Below, one piece after another: positions 48,476-58,091 of a DNA stretch of 64,000 nt. Source of the stretch: Abelmoschus esculentus (taxonomy: Eukaryota > Streptophyta > Magnoliopsida > Malvales > Malvaceae); NCBI GenBank assembly GCA_035048815.1, contig JAUCBN010000016.1:8114501-8178500 (forward strand). Direction: 5' to 3'. The position numbers and the translations under genes are program-made. Position 1 is the first letter of the stretch; each line of letters opens with the position of its first letter. The notes under the pieces were generated by a model. That model searched no databases. It saw only the letters and a program-made list of their open reading frames with translations, and was not told where the DNA came from.

Positions 48476-48496
48476 CAATCCCCGGCAACGACGCCA
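48476..48496 (-). promoter_or_regulatory. ATH4 primer-binding site, tRNA-Asp type
   Basis: In sense TGGCGTCGTTGCCGGGGATT, the best-preserved primer site in the window; it differs at one base from the Athila tRNA-Asp complement as I recall it. It lies four bases from the LTR. Confidence 0.82.
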
Positions 48497-48500
48497 AATC

Positions 48501-49890
48501 TGATGGAGACTATGGAGTCTTATTGGTTCCACCATTATCAGATTGTAGTATTTAAGATGTCGATACCACGAGGATTGACGTTACTTACGCAATTTATTCT
48601 TCCTGCACAATGGAAAACTAAAACACAAATAGTTGAGTTTGAATTATACTAAGGAAACTAATTAAAGTAATAAAGATAAATGATCAAGAAATCAAGGATG
48701 AAAAAGTAGGGCAAGTTAGAGTGCTTCATAGTGTAGAATCAGAATGTAATTGTCTCATTCTTATAATGCAATAGGGTTGAATTGTCGCCTCGGCAAGTTC
48801 GCACAAAGGGTCACCGCAGCTGCCTAGGCGGGGTTATGCCTTGTCGACAATTCAACAACTCATAGTTCGACAGAGCATCCTTATATGTCTTTTTCCTTAT
48901 CCCTAAGCAAAGAGAACTGATGAATTCCTCGTGCTTTGATGATACCTCCCGGCGTTAATCAAGGGTAGATAGCAACCTCACATGCGTCTTGTTAGTCACT
49001 GAAATCCTGGATAACCGGATTAGTCAATACCCTTGAGCAAAGACCATATTCTCTCGTTTCATGAGCCTAACTCTCCTGATATTATAAAAATGGATATTTC
49101 TTCACATACTTATCATCTCGAGCTCATATGTAAATAAAGTGAATGCCAAAAGAGAATAAATTATGAATTCTAGAATTGCATTAATAAGAACTAAACAAAT
49201 TACAAGCTTTCTTCCATAACTACTCCACAAACTAGCCTAAAACCTAGGGGGTGATAGAGAAGTTTAGGGTTTTGTATGAACACTTGATTTCGAGATATGT
49301 TCTCCTCTCTCTATAGGCTATGGTTTATATAGGCTTGGCCTAGGGTAAACATTTCCAAAGTAGAAATACAAATTGGAGTAAAACACAAGTTAAGTACATA
49401 AATAAAAGATCTTTATTTTATTTACTAGTATTTTCCTATAAGAATTCTTTTCTCGCGTGGCCTTTGACCTTGTCTTTTTGTATGTTTCTTAGCTCCGATT
49501 TCTGTATCACTTGTCTTAACACGTCCACCTTATTTTTCTCTTCAAATCGCCTATCATATCTACATTTGTTCTTTAGGTGCTGTCGCGGCATCAGTTGCCG
49601 CGGCCTCCGAAGTGTTGCCGTAGTGGGTGCTCATCTACAATTCAGCTTTGATTTCCAACATCCATCGTGCTATCTGGCATTACTTGTGTGATAGTTTCCT
49701 GTCTAAGAGAAAAAACCATTAACTGCGTCTGTTTTCTGCCAAATAATAAATAAATTCATAAATTGGGTGTTGAGATGCTGAAAAATAGAAAATAGGTAGA
49801 ATTATCTATTATTGTCATTAAATTTGTCTATTAGTAGTAATAATCGAGTGGGGAAATGATAGAAAAATGAGGAATTTTGAGTACTCATCA
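48501..49890 (-). repeat. ATH4 5' LTR
   Basis: 1390 bp; plus-strand ends TGATGGAGACTATGGAG and GAGTACTCATCA. TATA complement at 49325-49331. It contains three GC-rich palindromic motifs at 49574-49629 that are missing from the other LTR of the same element. Confidence 0.9.
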
Positions 49891-49895
49891 CTACG
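49891..49895. repeat. Target-site duplication of ATH4, right copy
   Basis: CTACG, against CTACA at 37489-37493. Confidence 0.7.
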
Positions 49896-51677
49896 TTTGA
49901 ATGTAATAAAACACATATACCACAACTCAAGCAATAACTCTAATGCAACTAAGGAATTTACCACATATAGAAATTTTGTATTTATAGTGCATTAACATCT
50001 CATTGATCGATCAACTTATCCAAGTTACCATCATCTTTAATATCCAACACAAAATCAAAACCAATGTTCAAGTTTTTCAGTTAAAACAGTATGTTAGCAC
50101 ATGCATCTCACTAACACATGCATCAAATGTATAAAATGGTGAAAAACACTTTTCTACAATTTTCAAAACAAAACTAGGGGAGCATCATATGCATATAAAA
50201 TTTTTTTAAAAACATATCTTGCGCATTGAAACACATGATTATTCACATATGCACAAGTATAACACGAGCATGACTAAAATACGTAGCAAAATCAAGGCAT
50301 AATATGAGAATCTTTAAGAAAGTAATACTTTAAACTTACTTCCAAGTATAGGAAGGTTTTTCACACATCCTGTACACCCCCAAACCTTTGAAAATACATT
50401 TAAAATCATGCCAAATTGGCAACCCTCATAATCCACTCACCGATTTACCGAAACTTGCATGACAAGTCACCCAAAAACGCGATCTGACTTTCTGATGTCC
50501 CCCAAATTTGTTCCTCTACTGCTTGACCTAATTCAAACGTTAAAACCATAGGTTTTAGTGCATTATAACACACTCAAACATCCCTCAAGTCAGACCAATA
50601 CATGACATTCCCTAAGATTACTATAAATTTTAACCGAAACTCATCGAAAACCTCTCCAAATAACACCTAAGCCTTAGGTACGAGATTAGATACTTAAAAG
50701 TCATCTTAATTACATCTAAAAACTTCAAAATCCATATATTTAAGCATAAAAAATAGCCATGTAAAACCCTTGAACGAAAATTAAGAAAATAATAAAATTT
50801 TTATTAAGAAAACCGATTTTATTGATTCAAAAATTTAAATATTATTGCAATAAGCCAAGAACTTAGGAATTTCAATAAAGAACTTTTGGTTTCAGGGGTT
50901 TAAATGATTCTCACCTCCAAAATTGATCCAAACTTGTTTCAAGGTTTAAAAACAATTAAAACCGAAGAAAATCGAAGAGATTTTGAAGAAGAAAAATATA
51001 GGAAAATAAACCAACTAAATTTTATTAAAAAATAGATATTTTCCTTGAAAATATGATGAATATTATATCTTAGGAAGGAAAAAATCGAAATCATGGAGAA
51101 ATATTTAAAGCTTGATGTAAAAATAGAGTTTTTTAAGTAAAACCGAAGAAGAAAATTATAAATAATTAACCAAAAGAATTTTTATTGAGAAGATTGATGT
51201 TTACCTTTGAAAATATGATTGAATGAATTCCAAGAAAATAAAAATTCAGAATTTTAAAAATATGTTTAGGTTTATGACATAAAAATAGGTTTTTAGGATT
51301 AATATTAAGTGATTTGGGTTATTAATTAAAATTATGGGTTATGGGTTATTAAAATAGGCATTTGGAAGGAATAGATCAACTAGGATTATGATTTCTCAAA
51401 TCCACTTAAAGGTTCAAAGTTTTGGCTTAGTTTATTAAAATTTTCATTCAGTTTTTAATTTTTATAAAATAGTTACTATGTTCAAAATCTTAAGCATGTA
51501 AGGGTCAATTTTCGAAATTTAGTTGAAGAAAGTCGAATATATATCAAATATAGATTTTAGGATGTTTTTACATAATTTATTCAGATTTAAAATTAACTTT
51601 TAAGTATTTAATCTCGAACTTGGTTGCACCGGTAAAACTGGTTCACTAACTTCTAGGCCCATTTTTGAGGTGTTACA
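49896..51677 (-). repeat. GYP-family LTR B3 (part right of ATH4)
   Basis: Homologous to the right part of the GYP1 LTR (about 10860-12012): shared order of TTTCTCACACC-like, CCTTAACCGAAA-like and GGTTCACTAACTTCT blocks. It ends TTTTTGAGGTGTTACA at 51677, the complement of a TGTAACACC start, so its sense is minus. It continues left of ATH4. No gene. Confidence 0.72.
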
Positions 51678-53221
51678 TAGTAAATCATGCAGATTGACTA
51701 TCACAATCTAAATATCCCACCTTAGTTTTCGGGATAGATTGTCATACCCGAATGCGATATGAATATTATACCACACTGCACTAGCCTAACATCTAATGCA
51801 TCACTCAAGGAATTCAAAACACGTATGGATTTTGTATTTATAGTGCATTGTACATCTTATTCATCGATCAAATTATCCCTTTAAACATCATCTTATATAC
51901 AATATAAAAAAAACTAATTGCTCAAGTTCCACATTCAAAATAGTAGACAAATCTTATGCTTCCCACCAATTCATGTATCAAGTACAAAAATCGATAAAAA
52001 CATGTGTATCATATTTTTAGCAAACAACACATGGGAGCATTAAAACCAATGTAAAAACAGTCTGATGAGGATTTAATTACATGCTTAATCTCATATGTAC
52101 CAATATATTACGAGCATGACCAACACATAGCAAAATAACATAATATGGGAAAAACTCTTTAACGAGAGTAATATAAAAGTTACTTTGGAGTATAGGGAGA
52201 TTTCTCACACCTTCCATACACTCCTAAAACTTTGAAAAACAAAGTAAAACATTGTCGTAGCAGCCCACTCTCAAAATTCACTCACCAAAAACTGATACTT
52301 GTTCGACAAGCCAACGATATCGAACCGATCTCCCTCAAACGTGATCTCCTAATTCTTCACCAATTTAAAGAAAGAAAAACTAGAGGATTTAGTGCTCCTA
52401 ATCGCAAATAAACATCCCCCAAATTTTCAACCCTTAAAACCTTAACCGAAACCATCCAAATTTCTCCTAAACCTTAAGTAAGGTATTAAATACATTTAAA
52501 ACAAATTATAAACATCCTAATACGTACAAAATCATAAATTTAGGATTCAAATACAATGACTTAAAACCCTTAAACGAAAATTATAGTTTTTGAGTGAAAA
52601 CTGATTTTTGTTAAACCAAGAGATTAAAAACGATTTTACCAAGCTTATAACTTGGGAATTTCAGTAAAGAACTCTTTAATTTAGAGGTTTGAAAGTTTCC
52701 TAACCTCTAAATCTGATCCAATCACTTCCAAGGTTTTAACGAGTAAGAAAACCATTAAAAAATAAGAATTTTTGAAGAAAATTTTTTTAGGGAATTAACG
52801 AAACGAAATTAAATGAAAATATTTAGGTTTTACCTCGAAAAATCTATGGCTCTCTGCCTTGGGAATAGGGAAAACAAAAATAATAAGAAAAAACGTTTAA
52901 GTTTGATATAAAATAGATTTTAGGAATTAAATTAAATTATCTTGGGTTTTGTGATTTAAATTATAAACATCATAAGAGTTAATTAAATAATCTCATGGAT
53001 GGTTAGATCAACTAGAATTACAATTGTATCAAATACTATTAAAGATTCAAATTTTTGGCTTAGTTTTATAAAATTTTCCTTAAGTTTTCAATTTCGACAA
53101 AATAGTCAATAATTTCAAAATCTTAGGGATTCAAGGGTCAATTTTTGAAATTGAGTTGAACTAAGTCAAATATATAATAAATAAGAATTTTAGGATATTT
53201 TTTCATAATTTATTTTTAACG
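51678..53221 (-). repeat. GYP-family LTR B4, truncated
   Basis: A second LTR copy abuts B3 head to tail: 51690-51840 aligns with 37430-37493 joined to 49896-50000, and 52080-53218 aligns with 10820-11932. It breaks off before the LTR start, where ATH5 begins. No gene. Confidence 0.7.
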
Positions 53222-54335
53222 ATATGGCGAGGCAGCAGAGAAGAAAAAGCGATATGGCTGGAGGTTGAAGGAGAAAATTGAGGAGAGCATTGCTGAGCAA
53301 GAAGCCCAAGATTCGGAGCTAAACAACACAAGAAAAGCCCAAGGATAAGTCCACGCAGGATCAAACCTTCTAGAAGATCAAACTTGGAAATATTTAACCT
53401 AAGTGCATAACTTGTTCCCTACTCCAAGTTGTATTCTAATTAGTAAAGGTTTGCCCTAGGCCAAGCCTATAAAGAGGCATAGCGTCCTAGAGTTAGAGGA
53501 GGCGGAAATTAGAGAGAATTAGCTAGATATACTTTGAGAGAGTCTTAGGAACAATTCTTCCCATCATGTTCTAAGGGTGTTGGTGAAGGTTGTTAAGTAT
53601 TTGTGAGAGTATATTGTATTTTGCTTCTTATTTCAATGTAATAAAACATCGAAGTTTGCTTACTCTTTGTCATTCTTTGTTCTCGCATCCAAGTCCGGGA
53701 GGGAAGTTTGTAAGTAATCCATTTGTCTAGACTCGGGAGAGTTAGACTCACCAAAAGAGTAAGTGCGGTATTCACTTAATTGGGGATACTAACTCAGCCT
53801 AGGTATAGGTTAAGAGTTTCAACGGCTAAAACAAGTGTGGGATTGGTTGTTGGTTATAATTGATTAACGCGGGGAGGTATCATCAAGAACTAACCTTCAA
53901 CAGCGTTTTGACTTAGGGATAAGCAAAACCAGACATGGACACTTTGTCTAACTTTGGTAAACCTTCCCAAGAGTAAGGAATTGTCGCGACAAATAACACT
54001 GTCGCTGCCGAAGACAGTATCTGTGGTACAGCTGAGGCAGTATAGTGCCATTGCATTGGAACAAGAAGCAGATCAATCAATTCCACAATACGACATAATT
54101 GGATCCTACCCCTTCTCTCTCATAATTGTTATTACTTTAGTTAGTTTAGTTTATTAGTTAAATCAATACCAAACTAAATTATGTTTTTACTTTTCTTTCA
54201 CAGAAGCAAGAAGAACAAAGGAAGCATATTAAGTATACCAATCCCTATGGAGACGATATTCGATAAATGCTTATCACTTTATTACTTTACGACATGTTCA
54301 CTTGTACTTAATTGCGTATCTTTTAGCACGCATCA
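53222..54335 (+). repeat. ATH5 5' LTR, missing its first part
   Basis: Matches the ATH3 LTR from about its position 200 and ends TAGCACGCATCA. The TATA box TATAAAG is at 53468-53474 within the conserved AGGCCAAGCC context. Confidence 0.85.
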
Positions 54336-54342
54336 AGTTTTT

Positions 54343-54362
54343 TGTGTCGTTGTCGGGGATTG
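54343..54362 (+). promoter_or_regulatory. ATH5 primer-binding site, tRNA-Asp type
   Basis: TGTGTCGTTGTCGGGGATTG, a mutated tRNA-Asp complement seven bases after the LTR. Confidence 0.72.
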
Positions 54363-54431
54363 ACAACTAAACTTTGTTTTCTTTATATTCTTCCTTTTTA
54401 GTTATTTTTATTTTTATTTGGTTTTTGGTGT

Positions 54432-56985
54432 ATGACCAGGACTAACCTTAGCACTCCATTACTTGATATCGTCCCAAAAATCGAAAGGATTTATCAGAGG
54501 CTAAGAAGATAGATCCAAGGAGCCATGGTAGTGAATCCAGGAAATCAGAACCTACCTGAAGGCATTGGAGGCCATCAACAGCAACCACTGTCGTAACCAC
54601 TACCGCGACAGCTAACTGTCAAAGACTTTCTGGTGGAAGATTTAAATGGATTAAACCCCAGGGTTGTTACACCAGAGATTGAGGCAACCCACTTTGAACT
54701 TAAACCCGTAATATTCAATATGCTCAATACTATTGGACAATTCAGTGGGGCTGCAACAGAAGATGCCAGGCAACATCTCAAATCCTTCATGGAAGTATGC
54801 AACTCTTTCAAAATCCAAGGAGTTCATGAAGATATTTTGAGGCTGAAACTTTTCCCCTATTCACTGAGGGGTAGGGCCAAAACCTGGTTGAACAGCATTC
54901 CGGCAGGATCAATTTAATCTTGGAGTGAACTCTGCCGAGAATTCATTACGAGATTTAACCTTACAAATCTATATAACAGAATCCGTAATGAGATCACTTC
55001 ATTTAGACAGGCTGATGATGAACCTATGTACGAGGCTTGGGAACGCTACAGAGAGTTACTGAACAGATGTCCACTATATGGATTCCCATTATGGATGCAA
55101 GTAACCATGTTCTATAATGCCACCAACGCCCCGACTAGAATGATATTGGATGCCTCAGCAAACCACACACTCCTTGACAAGGCCCCGGAAGAAGCTATAG
55201 AAATTCTGAACAAACTCGTAAGGAACGACTTCCAATTTCCTACTTTTAGGCGAGGAGGATTAAGACGTCATGTCACAGTAAATGAACTAGAAACCAACAA
55301 CTCGGTCGTAATATAGTTGGCATCTTTAACAAAAATGGCTCAGAACATGCAATTACAACAGAATACTCAAGAAGTGAAAGCTTTAAACTCTTCTGAGTAT
55401 ATGCAAGACGAGGAAACTGGATTTTATGTGGGAAACTACAACTGGAATAACAACATGATGTCAAATACATATAATCCTGCTTGGAAAAGGCACCCAAACT
55501 TATCATGGACCAATCCCAATAATGCCTTAAACCCCACCAACTAGACCTCTAACTATCATACACTGCCGCAGCAGCAGATACTTCAGTCACTGCCGCAGTA
55601 GCAGATGCATTAGCAACAATAGCCTATGAACTTACTAGAGAATACTCTCAAAGCCTTTATTATTAAAACTGAATCATATATGGCTGAGAACAGTAACTTC
55701 ATGAAGAGAACTGATGACTTCATGAACAGAACAGAGATGAGGTTGCAGAAACCAAGAAGCTGCTATGAAATCCCTAGAAACTCAAGTTGGTCAATTCGCT
55801 CAAAGACAAAATACAAGACCACAAAGGGGATTACCTAGCAATACTGAAGTTGCTAAGGGAATAGGCCATGAACAGTGCAAAGCAATCACAACAAGAAGTG
55901 GCCTACAACTGAAGGAAATAATGGGCAAATCAGCAACCAAAGCCCCACAAACAATACATGAGGATACAAAGGATTTGGATGTTGAACAGACTGAACACGA
56001 AGACGATGCCCCAACATAGATCTCGGCAGAACCTGCACTTCCTGCCGAGACAGCAAGACAAACAGTGGTCCTATGTATTAAATTCCAATCTAATGAAAAC
56101 CTGGATGAGATGAGATCACCACTATCTTTCGCACAAAGGCTGAAAAATAGAAACAGGACCACCAGTTCAAGAAATTCCTTGATATACTAAAGCAAGTTAA
56201 CATCAACTTGCCATTTGTTGAGGCAATTGAACAAATACCCAACTACGCTAAATTCTTGAAAGACGTTGTGTCCAAAAGAAAGAAGCTAGGGGAGTTTGAG
56301 ATAGTGGCAGCAACTGAAGGATGCATGACAATGTTGCACAATCGCATGCCACCCAAACTGAAGGATCCTGGATGCTTTACCATACCTTGTGCGATTGGTA
56401 ACAACTATGAAGGAAAGGCACTCTGTGACCTAGAGGCAAGCATAAATCTCATGCCTAAATCACCTTTTTCAGAAACTTGGTATAGGAAGAGCGAAACCTA
56501 CGAAAGTGCTGCTCCAACTTGCCGATATATCCTATGTGCATCCAGAAGGAAAAATTGAGGACATCTTGGTAAAGGTTGACAAATTTATTTTCTCTACCGA
56601 CTTCCTTGTCCTTGATTGTGAAACAGATGGAAATGCACCGATCATCCTAGGAAGACCTTTCCTTTCTACTGGACGAACCTTAATAGATGTGGAAAACGGA
56701 GAATTGATAGTGAGGGTCAACGATCAATAAGTCAAACTCAATGCATTCCACAAATTGAGAAAATTTGATAGTCCCAAAGAGTACAAAGCCCTCCAAACAA
56801 CAGAAGTTGATGCCAAAATATCCTGCCTAGGCAGCACACTCGGCAGATTATTTGGTAAGAAAATTAAGACCAATGTATAGGTAGGAAAGAAAGAAAGGAT
56901 TGGCCAACAACTACAGAAACATCCAGGCGAACAAGAGACAAGCAATTTGGGAGATGCATTTACATGCACTCCACCAGTAACTTAG
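54432..56985 (+). pseudogene. ATH5 gag-protease polyprotein with short tail (broken)
   Basis: ATG at 54432 (MTRTNLSTPLLDIVPKIERI), then TVKDFLVEDLNGLNPRVVTP, IFNMLNTIGQFSGAATED, RGRAKTWLNSIPAGSI and a TAA near 54915. PMYEAWERYRELLNRCPLYG, TNAPTRMILDASANHTLLDK and KALNSSEYMQDEETG follow; the knuckle seen in ATH3 is absent at this point. Protease (56208-56730) keeps GEFEIVAATEGCMTMLHNRM and CDLEASINLMPKSPF; the active-site Asp-x-Gly has become Asp-x-Glu. The tail has KISCLGSTLGRLFGKKIK and ends GDAFTCTPPVT with TAG at 56983-56985. No RT, RNase H or integrase. Confidence 0.82.
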
Positions 56986-57060
56986 TCTCTTGCCTTCTAT
57001 TTTATTCTATTATATTACCAGTAACTTAGTCTCTTCCCTTCTATTTTATTCTATTATATT
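56974..57060 (+). repeat. 44-bp tandem duplication across the ATH5 stop codon
   Basis: The segment beginning CCAGTAACTTAGTCTCTT occurs twice in a row (from 56974 and from about 57018) with about one mismatch. The near identity suggests a late event. Confidence 0.88.
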
Positions 57061-57518
57061 AGGATTAGTTTTATTCTATTTGTTTATTTTATTATTTTCT
57101 TTTAAGTGATTTTTTTATTTTTATTTTTTTATTAAGTTTATTTCAATTTTCTTTTTAGGATAGAAAAATCAAGAATAAAAGAGAAATAGTTCAGAGAAAA
57201 AACTCTACTGAGGGTAGTAAAATGTGTCAGAAGCCGCAAAAATCTCAATGGGCAAAAATAGTGTAACAACTATCTATCGAGTTTTTTGTCGTAGTAGTAA
57301 ATGCTAACGGGTAGTAAATTCAAAACGGCTATAGAACGGCTAGTGGTTAAAACGGTCACACTGCTGAAACCTATATAAACAGCATCCTGCTCTTGAACTA
57401 TTCACTCTTACATTCTTGAATTTTTTTAGAATTCTACTCTTGCTCTCATAATACTCTCACATCATTCTTGAATTTTTTTAGAACTCTCGAATCCAAACTC
57501 TGAAACCTACAATCATCA
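57061..57518 (+). promoter_or_regulatory. ATH5 spacer with acceptor-like site and TATA module
   Basis: A long T-rich stretch ends CTTTTTAG (AG at 57157-57158). Then come AACGGCTATAGAACGG, CCTATATAAACAGC (TATATAA at 57372-57378) and CTATTCACTCTTACATTCTT; the ATG is at 57519. The words, order and spacing match those upstream of the ATH1 extra ORF. A 16-base phrase CATTCTTGAATTTTTT is repeated at about 57412 and 57463. Confidence 0.55.
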
Positions 57519-58091
57519 ATGGTAGCATACACAAGATTTTCCCCCGCCACTGTTGCAGAAAGATTAAAAAAATCTTTTGTCGCTCGACAGATGTAGGAAG
57601 AATAGGGACTCTAACAATTCGAGGAAGAAAATCTCGACATTGAGCACTATTTGTTCAACAAAATTCAGCATAAAAAATGGCAACTCTTCTGCCTACAACC
57701 TGATCAAGACAATGCAACCATAATGCGCGAATTCTATGCACATGGACCCAGCAAGGACAACCTATTTGTCCACTACCGAGGTAAACCAATACGCCTTGAT
57801 GCTGAGACAATTATTAAGTTCTACGGCCTAGCACCGAGATGAGATCGACATACCAAATTCATGGACGACATCACCGCACAAGATTACGAGCAAATCAAGG
57901 AGGAACTTTGTTACAATAACACTCCATGGGAAACCGGTGCCCATAGAGGTTCTATGACAAGGAAAATCCTCAAGCCCAAGGAAAAATTATGGTGCAAATT
58001 CGTCAAGAGACACCTCATCCCTACTTCTCACAACAGCACAGAGGACCGCAAGAGATTGGTATTGATCCAGTCAATTATCAACAAGAGGAGC
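57519..58091 (+). pseudogene. Extra 3' ORF of ATH5, PF20167-like, truncated by ATH6
   Basis: Starts MVAYTRFSPATVAERLKKSF, with TAG and TGA-type stops soon after. Conserved blocks: KWQLFCLQPDQDNATIMREF, RGKPIRLDAETIIKFYGLAP, ELCYNNTPWETGAHRG, LKPKEKLWCKFVKRHLIPTS and VLIQSIINKRS, where ATH6 begins. It is about 65-70 percent identical by eye to the ATH1 copy, so the protein was under selection in the family. The name PF20167 is recalled, not searched. No membrane segment or signal peptide is visible. Function unknown. Confidence 0.75.

Larger units (their letters stand above)
37494..49890 (-). mobile_element. ATH4: internally deleted Athila element, interrupted by COP1
   Basis: The LTRs are 37494-37931 plus 45358-46230 (split by COP1) and 48501-49890. 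The internal part is only about 2.3 kb: primer site, a relic of the gag end, protease, a short tail, acceptor-like site, purine motif 1, hairpins and purine tract 2. The gag N-terminus, RT, RNase H, integrase and the extra ORF are missing. It could only have moved with help from another element. Confidence 0.87.
53222..58091 (+). mobile_element. ATH5: Athila-like element with gag, protease and extra ORF but no RT/RH/INT
   Basis: Order: truncated LTR (53222-54335), primer site, gag, protease, short tail, spacer with acceptor-like and TATA modules, extra ORF. ATH6 cuts the extra ORF at 58091. The join of protease to the pol end is the same as in ATH1, with KISC-GS-LGR-FGK-IK in both. This makes a shared ancestral deletion more likely than two chance events. 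Confidence 0.83.

Noticed and set aside
54181..54363. Short ORFs across LTR ends and primer sites of the Athila copies (also 12219-12455, 29736-29927 and 61364-61549)
   Set aside because: They recur only because the LTR end itself is conserved; they have no start context or domain and differ in frame between copies.
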